NCBI RefSeq assembly: GCF_000733925.1
Contig: NZ_JPOO01000003.1
Coordinates: forward strand, 1 to 64,000
Direction of reading: 5' to 3'
Source: Arenibacter algicola
GTDB lineage: Bacteria; Bacteroidota; Bacteroidia; Flavobacteriales; Flavobacteriaceae
DNA: 64,000 nt
Shown here: positions 27,088-35,003 of the stretch, in pieces
Layout: every line of letters begins with the position of its first letter
Position numbering within the stretch: the stretch's first letter is position 1
Notes under the pieces: model-generated
The model's input: the letters and a program-made list of their open reading frames with translations, nothing else
Told to the model about the DNA's origin: nothing
Databases searched by the model: none
Position numbers and translations under genes: made by a program

Positions 27088-28521
27088 CTATTTTTCAATG
27101 AGTAAGTATTCCAAGTATCTAAGCCCTGAGGCCATTAAGTTCTTCCTTTTCCTAGCCATTTCTTTATACTTTTGGAGGGTATTTCTATTTATTTTCCTTC
27201 CCTTTACAAAAACAGATGAAGGATTTTCCAGCGTTGATAGTTCCAATAAAGGGTTACTATCCAGGAGCAACAAGTTGGCAACCTTCCCCGTTTCAATGCT
27301 TCCCAGTTGGTTCATAATAGAATGTGTTTGGGCAGCATTTACCGTAGCTGTTTTCAAAACCTCGTAATTGGAAAGTCCAGCCTCCTTATAAAATGCCAGT
27401 TCCTTATGAATTGAAAAGCCAGGTATGGTAACTCCTATTCCGGCATCTGTTCCACAGATAATTGGCACTCCATTCTTGTGGAGTTCAGTAATGATCCGTA
27501 AATGAAAATCATGTTGATTTTTTATTCTGTCCACTACGCCAGAATCTTCCTGCTTGGCATTGTGCCAGCGGTCAAATTGATTTTTGCTGTCTACTTTTTT
27601 GATAAGCGGATTCATATAGGACAAGGATTCAGAATCCAAAATAGAATCGTTCAACATCATCTGATAGATATTATTAAATACGGTGATGGTGGGGCAAAAA
27701 CTGCTGTGCTTGGCATTCGAAATTGAATCGATTATAGGTCGTAGTTGAACGGTGTCCAAATTGAATTGTAAAGGTTGTTGCACAATTTCTTCAGCATGCT
27801 CAATAGATTTTATCTGTGGATTTAAGTGATATGAAAAGGGTACTTTTTGTGAAGGATGGGCAACGATATCGATTTTGGAAATTGCCGCCTGCTCAATAAC
27901 GGCATCAAATAATTCCTTGTCCAAACCGTAATAGGTTTTAATAAAATCATACCCTCTTTGCTGATATGAAACCACCTTTTCTGCAGCTTCCTTGGGGTGT
28001 GTTAGATTTAAATTATCGTCACCTAAAAACTCTGGGCCTGTGAGTTTTGGCCCTGTCGTAAAAAAATGGGGCGAAATAATTTTATCACTATTTACCTCTG
28101 ACTTGATTCTTAAATGCATTGGCGTGCCCCACACGTTTCTAACTGCAGTAACGCCATTGGAAAGGTACAGTCCAAGCTCGTATCTGTCCCATACATGTAC
28201 ATGCATATCAATAAGTCCGGGCAGTAGATATTTACCTTTTGCATCAACAACCTCTATATCTTCGATATCGAGGTTTTCGGAGATTTTTTTAATTATACCA
28301 TCCTGGATATATACCATTTTATTGACAAGGACAGTATCTCGATGCATAGGGATAATATTTGCATTGGTGATAAGGTATGTGGAATTATTGGAAACCGCCC
28401 TATTCCCGACTTTCAAATAATTGGTGCCCAATGTATCCATTACCAATACGATGATGACCGCGATAGCCACCGTTGCAACAATTCCTAGGACAATTTTAAA
28501 AAAGCGTTTTAATAGTTTCAT
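27088..28521 (-). CDS. Amidohydrolase family protein, membrane-anchored
   Basis: A 477-residue protein. A signal anchor covers residues 8-30. The amidohydrolase barrel starts with the urease-type beta strands, then LIDMHVHVW with metal histidines H107 and H109. The conserved lysine/histidine regions follow (DIVAHPSQ, SIEHAEEI) and then ICGTDAGIG with the catalytic aspartate. Relatives are imidazolonepropionase-like or prolidase-like hydrolases, active in the periplasm. It is the most upstream gene in the minus-strand run. The substrate is unknown. Confidence 0.86.
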   Translation of the reverse strand: MKLLKRFFKIVLGIVATVAIAVIIVLVMDTLGTNYLKVGNRAVSNNSTYLITNANIIPMHRDTVLVNKMVYIQDGIIKKISENLDIEDIEVVDAKGKYLLPGLIDMHVHVWDRYELGLYLSNGVTAVRNVWGTPMHLRIKSEVNSDKIISPHFFTTGPKLTGPEFLGDDNLNLTHPKEAAEKVVSYQQRGYDFIKTYYGLDKELFDAVIEQAAISKIDIVAHPSQKVPFSYHLNPQIKSIEHAEEIVQQPLQFNLDTVQLRPIIDSISNAKHSSFCPTITVFNNIYQMMLNDSILDSESLSYMNPLIKKVDSKNQFDRWHNAKQEDSGVVDRIKNQHDFHLRIITELHKNGVPIICGTDAGIGVTIPGFSIHKELAFYKEAGLSNYEVLKTATVNAAQTHSIMNQLGSIETGKVANLLLLDSNPLLELSTLENPSSVFVKGRKINRNTLQKYKEMARKRKNLMASGLRYLEYLLIEK

Positions 28522-28647
28522 TTATCCAATGGTCGCAAATGTGATGGAATTAGATTAGTTTCGATGTTTAGGTAACTAATTTAGCAAATACAGGCTAAAA
28601 CTTACTACCGGAACGCAGAAAATCCGGCTTGCCACTTTTTTGGGCAT

Positions 28648-28734
28648 CGTGGGATTTTACCACATCGATATCTGCCATATTAAAAGTAATGAATTTTATC
28701 CTTTAAAAAGGGCAGGATTTAGTTATTGTCAATG
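28648..28734. repeat. Direct repeat left of ParS/RES pair
   Basis: An 87-bp segment with a 56-bp core (28679-28734) that matches 30007-30062 at 51 of 56 positions. The outer part starts CGTGGGATTTT in both and diverges between. The core begins ATTAAAAGTAATGAATTTT and ends GGATTTAGTTATTGTCAATG. Confidence 0.85.
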
Positions 28735-28807
28735 TGAGTCCGTAGTTTTATTATTTGGTTTGTCTTGTTTAAAATATAGGTAAAAAATGATAGATTAATC
28801 AAATGTT

Positions 28808-28823
28808 ATTGTATATTTACAAT
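28808..28823 (+). promoter_or_regulatory. Putative operator palindrome of the ParS/RES operon
   Basis: ATTGTATATTTACAAT: perfect 6-bp arms around TATT, with TGT and ACA further out. It overlaps TATATTTA, near the Bacteroidota -7 consensus TAnnTTTG. It is suitably placed for autorepression by the antitoxin. Confidence 0.5.
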
Positions 28824-28846
28824 AGGACATACGTAAAAATACAATT

Positions 28847-29350
28847 ATGGCTGTAAGAACAAAAGCAGTAAATCCGGCAAAAAAAGAAACCAATGTGAAG
28901 GTTGGAGTGGCTAAAAAGGGAAAAACACCGGTTAGACATACTAAGTTTTCTCCATCATGGGTAGTTGTACATTCTAAAGATACTCCAGGGTTTAAACTTG
29001 AACTAATTGACCGAATCAGAGAAGGTGTAAAAAAGTCTGATTGGAAACAATTGATTCAATATACTGATTCCACCGAAAAAGAATTTGAACATATTCTTCC
29101 GGCTTCCATAAGTAGTATGCAAAAGAAAACAGTTTATGGCAAAGAGACTTCCGAACGCATTTACGAGTTAGCCAAACTCTTTGGATTAGGTTATGAAGTT
29201 TTTGATACCAAGGATGATTTTAAAAGATGGTTAAGAACACCATCTAAAGCTCTTGGAAATAAAATGCCGTTTGAGTTATTGGATAGTAGCTTTGGATTTG
29301 AATTAGTGGAAAATGAGATTATTAGAATTCAGTACAATGTATATACTTAA
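28847..29350 (+). CDS. ParS/Xre-type antitoxin (DUF2384, MbcA/ParS domain)
   Basis: A 167-residue protein. A basic, lysine-rich tail (residues 1-35) precedes an Xre-like helical region (SISSMQKKTVYGKETSERIYELAKL) and the toxin-binding domain (DDFKRWLRTPSKALGNKMPFELLDSSFG). It should bind and cap the RES toxin and repress the operon. Its stop and the toxin start share one base (TAATG), so the two are translated together. It is a little longer than typical antitoxins (about 130-150) because of the tail. Confidence 0.9.
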   Translation: MAVRTKAVNPAKKETNVKVGVAKKGKTPVRHTKFSPSWVVVHSKDTPGFKLELIDRIREGVKKSDWKQLIQYTDSTEKEFEHILPASISSMQKKTVYGKETSERIYELAKLFGLGYEVFDTKDDFKRWLRTPSKALGNKMPFELLDSSFGFELVENEIIRIQYNVYT

Positions 29351-29817
29351 TGGTTGTCTACAGAGTTGCGAATGCTAAATATAAAGATTCTACCTTATCA
29401 GGTATTGGCGCTGAAAAGGTTGGTGGTAGATGGAATTCTGTAGGGACAAGAGCTGTTTACTGTTCAGAGAATATTTCATTGGCATTGTTAGAATATTATG
29501 TTCATTCTGATGATATTTCTACTCTACCGAAAAAAATACTAATAGCAAAAATTCAATTTCCTGATGATTTAATTATTGAAGAACTAGAGGAAATAACGGA
29601 CACTTGGAAAGACTATCCATACACTTCGGAAACTGCACAGGTTTTTACTGAATTCGTTAAAGATAGAAATAAGTTTGCACTTAAGGTTCCTTCAACCATT
29701 GTAGGACTTGAATCCAATATTATTCTAAATCCTCTATATAAGGAATTTGGTAAAGTAGAAGTAGTTGAATTTTTGGAACTTCCAGTAGATCAAAGACTCA
29801 AAAAGGGGATTCGGTAA
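29350..29817 (+). CDS. RES-domain toxin (NAD+-targeting, ParT-like)
   Basis: A 155-residue protein that is one RES domain. The naming residues are visible: R5 in VYRVA, R27 in GGRWN, E48 in LALLEYY and later a serine region. RES toxins degrade NAD+ (NADase or phosphorolysis) or ADP-ribosylate a host enzyme, and arrest growth when the antitoxin is lost. Length and gene order (antitoxin first) are standard. It is the second gene of the pair bracketed by direct repeats. Confidence 0.92.
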   Translation: MVVYRVANAKYKDSTLSGIGAEKVGGRWNSVGTRAVYCSENISLALLEYYVHSDDISTLPKKILIAKIQFPDDLIIEELEEITDTWKDYPYTSETAQVFTEFVKDRNKFALKVPSTIVGLESNIILNPLYKEFGKVEVVEFLELPVDQRLKKGIR

Positions 29818-29975
29818 TTATTCTAAATATTACTTTTTGATATTCTGACCAACGGTTATATTTAGTATAATTTTCCTACACAAAATTTGACTCGGTAGCT
29901 TACGAAATTAATAGAGTTTCTTTATGTAGGCAATTATTCCCACCGTTAAGGCTTTGATTTCGGTCTGGGAAAGCC

Positions 29976-30062
29976 CGTGGGATTTTTCAGTTCAAAATCC
30001 GGCCTGATTAAAAGTAATGAATTTTCTATTTTGAAAAAGGCAGGATTTAGTTATTGTCAATG
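29976..30062. repeat. Direct repeat right of ParS/RES pair
   Basis: The 87-bp partner of 28648-28734, in the same orientation. It spans the last five codons and stop of the converging membrane-protein gene. The spacing between the two copies is 1328 bp start to start. Confidence 0.85.
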
Positions 30063-30499
30063 CTGTTTAGTGGTTTTTTTTTATTTAGTATACCGTAGAT
30101 AATATTGATCGGGAAAATTATCTGACCTAAAATGGTAATCAGGATTACTAATGAAATGATCAAAGAAAGACCATTATTGAATTCAAATTCCATTATATTT
30201 TCCCTGTAAAATTGGGATAAAATAAGCGCAATTATAGTTCCACCAAAAGTTAATCCTATATGAAACCAATTAAGCCTTACTGATAAGGTTCCATTAACTC
30301 TTTTTATAATCCAATAACCCAGGCCCATTATTGTAAAAAGCATAGCAAGAAATATAGATATATCATTGCTTGCAATTACGTAATAGGTGTCCGCAATATT
30401 AAAATCCAATATTGAATCCCCGCTCAAAAATCCAATAAGCAAGATGATTGGAATGGCAGGTAAAAAAATCAAATGAGGTTTATCAATTATGGAGTTCAT
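30047..30499 (-). CDS. Small integral membrane protein
   Basis: A 150-residue protein with four predicted membrane helices (about residues 9-25, 42-62, 74-95 and 112-138) and little else. No family recognised. Its 3' end lies inside the right direct repeat. It converges on the toxin gene. Confidence 0.65.
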   Translation of the reverse strand: MNSIIDKPHLIFLPAIPIILLIGFLSGDSILDFNIADTYYVIASNDISIFLAMLFTIMGLGYWIIKRVNGTLSVRLNWFHIGLTFGGTIIALILSQFYRENIMEFEFNNGLSLIISLVILITILGQIIFPINIIYGILNKKKPLNSIDNN

Positions 30500-30696
30500 T
30501 TTATTCTAGGTTAGCGATTTCTTTAAGAATATTGTGGGATTAGGTGCCAGGGTTTTTATAAGACAACACGAAGTAGTAAACTTGCAATTATACTTGGTTA
30601 TGGAATAAATTTGTCGTTAGAAGCAAATATCAAGGAAGCTTCCGGAAGGCCATTATCCAGTATGTTGAAGTTATTTTGCTCGTATTTACGCCTTAT

Positions 30697-31668
30697 TTAT
30701 ATTTTTTCTAAAAATTCCATCAATTTCAATTTGGCGTCTCGTTTAGCTTTAAAGTCCCCCTCATCATTTCCCCCATATTCATATTCATAATCTTTTCCAC
30801 TAATATTAATTGTTCCAGTCCTGTAACTCGTAATATCATCGGGGTTGCTAGAAATTAAGTGTCCAGCGTTTTCATATTTTATATTTTGAAAAGAGTGTTC
30901 AAACGTATTGGTTTCCAGTCTTTTCTCTATCATATCGGCCATTATTGATGATGGCCAAACCTGATCATCTTTTCCGGAAAAAAGTAGAATAGGTCCATTG
31001 ATCTTTTCTACTTTGATAGCCGCTTGCCCTATGAAATCTGCTTTTTGCAAACCCTTATTCCAATATTCCAGCATGTTAATGCTATTCAATTGGTTTCCTG
31101 AGATTTTGTCCATGGGCACGTATGGAATATCAAGCCCTTTGTATTTCCAGCTCGATTTCAATTCGTTGGAATTGTATGGTAAAACTGTATTGGACCAAGA
31201 GACAGCGCTGGGTGCGTAGGCAACAACTCCGCTAATAGATCTGGGGAATACGGCAGCAAGTAATAATGCTAATTCCGCATTTCTTGATGCTCCCATCACA
31301 ATTATTTTATTTGGATCAACTTCTGGCTGTTTTTTTAACCATGCCAAAGCTTTTTCAAAGTATTCTAAGTTAATTTCCTCAGGTAATTTGGGTAACCCTT
31401 CCCTTTGGGTATACGGTAATGATAAACCACTATATCCTCTGTTGGTAAACTGTTGCCCCCAGTAATCCCCCCATTGCCCTCCACCTATCAAAACTATTGA
31501 TGTGCTTCTCTTGGTATTGGTTATTACAAAATAATTTGCCTGAATACCATTTTCATTTATAGTTCTCGCCTTTACACCACTGAATAGTATACTGTCCGCT
31601 ATAAAATATCCGATGACTAAGAGTATCGTAATTACGATCCCAATAATATATTTTCTGCTTATGCCCAT
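30697..31668 (-). CDS. BAAT-type acyl hydrolase, membrane-anchored
   Basis: A 323-residue protein with a signal anchor (residues 7-25). It has an alpha/beta hydrolase core like the C-terminal domain of acyl-CoA thioesterases and bile-acid-CoA:amino-acid N-acyltransferases. VLIGGGQWGDYWG matches the oxyanion region, IVMGASRNAELALL holds the nucleophile serine (GxSxN in place of GxSxG), LFSGKDDQVWPS the acid, and ENAGHLI the histidine. The N-terminal recognition domain is missing. Function is likely an esterase or thioesterase at the membrane. Confidence 0.75.
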   Translation of the reverse strand: MGISRKYIIGIVITILLVIGYFIADSILFSGVKARTINENGIQANYFVITNTKRSTSIVLIGGGQWGDYWGQQFTNRGYSGLSLPYTQREGLPKLPEEINLEYFEKALAWLKKQPEVDPNKIIVMGASRNAELALLLAAVFPRSISGVVAYAPSAVSWSNTVLPYNSNELKSSWKYKGLDIPYVPMDKISGNQLNSINMLEYWNKGLQKADFIGQAAIKVEKINGPILLFSGKDDQVWPSSIMADMIEKRLETNTFEHSFQNIKYENAGHLISSNPDDITSYRTGTINISGKDYEYEYGGNDEGDFKAKRDAKLKLMEFLEKI

Positions 31669-31806
31669 TTTTCGGGTATGTTCTTAACAACAATATTGGA
31701 TTGTATATCTCTTTTAACGGCAATATAACAAATCTTTAAAATCCTTCTGAGCTTAGCCTCTTATGAAAATTGATGTGCCTTGGGCCCGGATTTTTACCAA
31801 ACCACA

Positions 31807-33858
31807 CTACTGCGATTTCTCAATTGCTGCGTCGGCACTACCGTAAAAAGGAATGTTTAGCAGCCATTTCTTCTCTTTAACCGATACACCGAGCGTAATT
31901 CCATCTTTATTTTCTGATATTATCTTTGCTTTTATATTAGGGCTTTCCTTGTCCGAAGTCATTAGCAACCATACCAAAGTGGAATTCCCTTTTATTTCAC
32001 AGCTATAGGAGCTGGTGGTATTGGGTTCGTACAAATTGTACTCTGGACTATACCAAGCTTGTATTTCTGGGGTTTCCTGCCCTTTGATAAGTTGGATATC
32101 GAAGTTTTGACGGCTAACCGGAACAAGCGTCAAATTCCCCCTTTCATTAAGGGTTTTCACCGTATATCTGTCCTTTACCACTGTGTTTTCCGGGTGCCAA
32201 TGCCAAAGGGCATCAATTCTCCGTGGCCTGTCCGTTTCTATGTTGTCCACAACCACCCAAAATTGTCCGCGTACATAGAAAACTACCCGGGTGTGTTTCA
32301 CAGATCCTTCCAAATCCATAAACTGATCAAAGGAACTGGAGGCATAATCAAAATCTGTGGCTATTTTAAAATGGTCTTCGCCCAATGGTTTGTCTGCCAG
32401 TCTTGGTCCATTTTGCTGCCCCTTTCCGTCGATCAGTAAAAGGTTATGTCCCGCACTGCTTTTGGCATAGGGACGGAATTTTTCCGCTACCTCCCCGGTA
32501 TAGGCAAATCTTCCCGAGTCTACCAGGAAATCCTTGCCATAAGCTGAAACGGAAAGGTGTAGCTTATCATTATGTTGGTGGCCACTTCCCCAGGGTCCCA
32601 TATCAAAAAAAGACCAATGGGCATCCCTATCGAAGTCGCTTCGGGAAACAAAATGCCCTGCCCAAGGATAAAAATAGGAGGGACCGTCTTCGGGCCGTCT
32701 ACCTGTTTGTCCGTTGGTGACAATGTATTCCCAATCCTCATGACCAAATTTTTTGGCTCCCTTCAATATAAGGTTTTGGTCACTTCCCCTGTCCCCGTCA
32801 TTGTTCATCACCCTAAAACCACTAGGTCTCACCATATGGGCAATGTAGCCGTACATTGCCTCAATAGTTCGGATGTAAAAATCGGGCAACTTCTTGTTGG
32901 CCCTATCACAGATTTCCTGGAAAAGTTCAAAATTGTGTAAGGAGACGTTATGGTAATGAGAACTTAGCTCGGTTTGTGCTCCATCTGCATACACCTGATC
33001 CTTCATGCTTTGGGTCATTGTTTCTATGGCATAGTCCAACCATTCTTCAGAATTTTTGTATTCAGGGAAATAGGCGGCCACGGTGGCCAAAGCTGAAATT
33101 TCCATAGTGAGCCAATTATTGCTGCTGTGAAAATTTCTGTTGTAATGGGCATGGTCGGGCAGGCTACTAAGCAACAACAGCTGGGTGGCGGGTGAAATAT
33201 AATCGCTCCCCAATAAGCCATAAAATATTTTTGGCCATACCTTGGCCCTGAAGGAAACTTCCAAGCCCCGCCATACGGAAGTGCTACTTTTTACTGCAGG
33301 ATAGGGCATACCCAGAATTATAAAATCTTTTAAAAAGAGGTCTATGTATTGGGCATATTTTGGGTTGCCGGTTTCCAAATAGGTATTGAACACGTTATTT
33401 AATTGACTATGCCTATTGGATAGCCAAGCCCACTCCTTGTCATTATTGGGACCTTTATAATACCAGTCACGATGGCCATTGGTAAGGTAGGGGACTTTTC
33501 CCCTAACATTCTGCACTACAAAAACATTGTTTAAAATGGTATCTGTCTCTGATTTGGTTTGGTCCGTTTTTTTTGGTAGCGTTTTACGTAAGTCCGATGC
33601 TGTATTGCCGTTTTTGTAATAATTCAAAAGTTCATTACAAGCATTTACCACATTACCGTTTTCAAATTCCCATTTAACTTTCTCCAATCCAGGATAGTCT
33701 AAATTAAATTGATCCAGCATGTTTTCAATGGTCTCGGGGTAATTGGTGCATACCTTTTCAACGGTATTTATATCCTTCCAATCCTGCTGCGCAGTTGCAT
33801 TTTTATGGATGCATAATACAAAGCCAAATAGCAAAAGGGTATTGATGATTTTAAACAT
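31807..33858 (-). CDS. Heparinase II/III family polysaccharide lyase
   Basis: A 683-residue secreted enzyme (signal 1-23). The N-terminal half is an (alpha/alpha) toroid, with NNWLTMEISALA and SSHYHNVSLHNFELF (catalytic tyrosine/histidine region). The C-terminal half is a beta-sandwich with WGSGHQHNDKLHLSVSAYGKDFLVDSGRFAYTG, the metal-binding and signature part of heparinase II/III. This fold serves lyases for heparin, alginate and other uronate polymers (PL12, PL15, PL17, PL21). The exact substrate is unclear. It begins four bases after the stop of its upstream partner. Confidence 0.9.
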   Translation of the reverse strand: MFKIINTLLLFGFVLCIHKNATAQQDWKDINTVEKVCTNYPETIENMLDQFNLDYPGLEKVKWEFENGNVVNACNELLNYYKNGNTASDLRKTLPKKTDQTKSETDTILNNVFVVQNVRGKVPYLTNGHRDWYYKGPNNDKEWAWLSNRHSQLNNVFNTYLETGNPKYAQYIDLFLKDFIILGMPYPAVKSSTSVWRGLEVSFRAKVWPKIFYGLLGSDYISPATQLLLLSSLPDHAHYNRNFHSSNNWLTMEISALATVAAYFPEYKNSEEWLDYAIETMTQSMKDQVYADGAQTELSSHYHNVSLHNFELFQEICDRANKKLPDFYIRTIEAMYGYIAHMVRPSGFRVMNNDGDRGSDQNLILKGAKKFGHEDWEYIVTNGQTGRRPEDGPSYFYPWAGHFVSRSDFDRDAHWSFFDMGPWGSGHQHNDKLHLSVSAYGKDFLVDSGRFAYTGEVAEKFRPYAKSSAGHNLLLIDGKGQQNGPRLADKPLGEDHFKIATDFDYASSSFDQFMDLEGSVKHTRVVFYVRGQFWVVVDNIETDRPRRIDALWHWHPENTVVKDRYTVKTLNERGNLTLVPVSRQNFDIQLIKGQETPEIQAWYSPEYNLYEPNTTSSYSCEIKGNSTLVWLLMTSDKESPNIKAKIISENKDGITLGVSVKEKKWLLNIPFYGSADAAIEKSQ

Positions 33859-33862
33859 GGGC

Positions 33863-34789
33863 TTATGGCTGACTAAATTTGTTTATGGCAATTACTTTGG
33901 CGGGATCGGCTTGGGTTCCCCAAATGTGAAGCTTTCCTTTTTGGTCTACTTGCAGGCCCACGGCCGAATTAAAATCGACCCCATTCTTGCAATTAAAGGT
34001 TTTGGAACTGATTTTTTCCATAATAGGATCAAAAGATCCTAGCTTGCTAACAAGTATCAGATCGGCAGTCCCAACCATATCTTTTTTATAAAATCCAAGG
34101 GCATAAATGGCGGATGAATCCTTGATAAGATTGATGGATTGATAACTGCCCCAATCTTGGGGAGCCTCAAAACTATAAAGTAATTCCTGTTTCCCATTTT
34201 CCGGTTCTACATGGTAGAAGTCCCAATTGCGGGAGTCCCAATTGGCCACTATCGCCAAATACCCTTCTTCCATGGCCAGTAAGCCCGTTGCTCCGGCAGT
34301 GTGCCGCTTAACCTCACCTTCCCGATTTATGGTGATGCCAGGTTGGGCCTTGGCCAACGAATTGTTTTGATAATTGTATAGGCCTACTTTAGAAGTAGTT
34401 TTTATAATGTTATCTTCTATACCAACAATCAAATATGGTTTGCTAACCTGAATTCCTCCGGCATGGCGGTACGGATCTTTCATTAAGGTTATTAGGGTTT
34501 CTGAATTGAGGGTTGTCAGGTCTATCTGTAAAACGTAGGCCTTGGATCTGGAACTCCCGGAAACAAGAAGTTTTTCGGTCCCGTTTTTATTGATGAGTTG
34601 CACGCCCTGAAAATGCCCATTGCGGTGTGGGACTTTAATTTTATTGTTAATTAAAAGCACTTCGGGCTCTGAACCTAGGGCGTCAAACGCTTGGGGTACA
34701 TTTTCAACTTGCTGACCCAAGCTAAGCACAGGATGCATCAACAGCTGAGCCATTAAAAAAATCCTTAAAAATACATGCGGTGTTCCCAA
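33863..34789 (-). CDS. Secreted protein partnered with the lyase, unknown
   Basis: A 308-residue protein with a signal peptide (to SLGQQ). It is rich in short beta strands (LLVSGSSRSKAYVLQIDL, PYLIVGIEDNII, LLAMEEGYLAIVAN, IYALGFYKKDM), a beta-propeller-like pattern. I recognise no family. It is upstream of and four bases from the heparinase-type lyase, so both are made together. The first codon is TTG (34789); an ATG at residue 13 would cut the signal peptide, so TTG is kept. Confidence 0.7.
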   Translation of the reverse strand: MGTPHVFLRIFLMAQLLMHPVLSLGQQVENVPQAFDALGSEPEVLLINNKIKVPHRNGHFQGVQLINKNGTEKLLVSGSSRSKAYVLQIDLTTLNSETLITLMKDPYRHAGGIQVSKPYLIVGIEDNIIKTTSKVGLYNYQNNSLAKAQPGITINREGEVKRHTAGATGLLAMEEGYLAIVANWDSRNWDFYHVEPENGKQELLYSFEAPQDWGSYQSINLIKDSSAIYALGFYKKDMVGTADLILVSKLGSFDPIMEKISSKTFNCKNGVDFNSAVGLQVDQKGKLHIWGTQADPAKVIAINKFSQP

Positions 34790-35003
34790 GGCAAAATCAA
34801 TTTAATTATTATCAACTTCTTGGCTAGTAGAGTTTACAATCACCATACGCAAAACTAAAACCAAGATATGCATATTTTTTTTCAACAGAAGTGGCTATTA
34901 CCCTTCTGCTTTGAATTGTAAATATGGGCATTTTTTATAGTTTAAACGATTAAATATCTATCTTGGAGCTGATTTTTTTAATTTTTTATTCAAAAAGCCA
35001 ATT
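34790..35003. promoter_or_regulatory. Divergent promoter region of the carbohydrate locus
   Basis: A 214-base AT-rich gap between the lyase operon (minus) and the esterase operon (plus). No clear -7 box or palindrome could be fixed. Its position alone makes it the shared control region. Confidence 0.45.

Larger units (their letters stand above)
28522..28846. other. Gene-free leader of the toxin-antitoxin pair
   Basis: No gene is seen. It contains the left 87-bp direct repeat (28648-28734), an AT-rich stretch, and an ATTGTA/TACAAT palindrome at 28808-28823 that overlaps a TATATTTA box, 24 bases before the ParS start. Confidence 0.7.
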
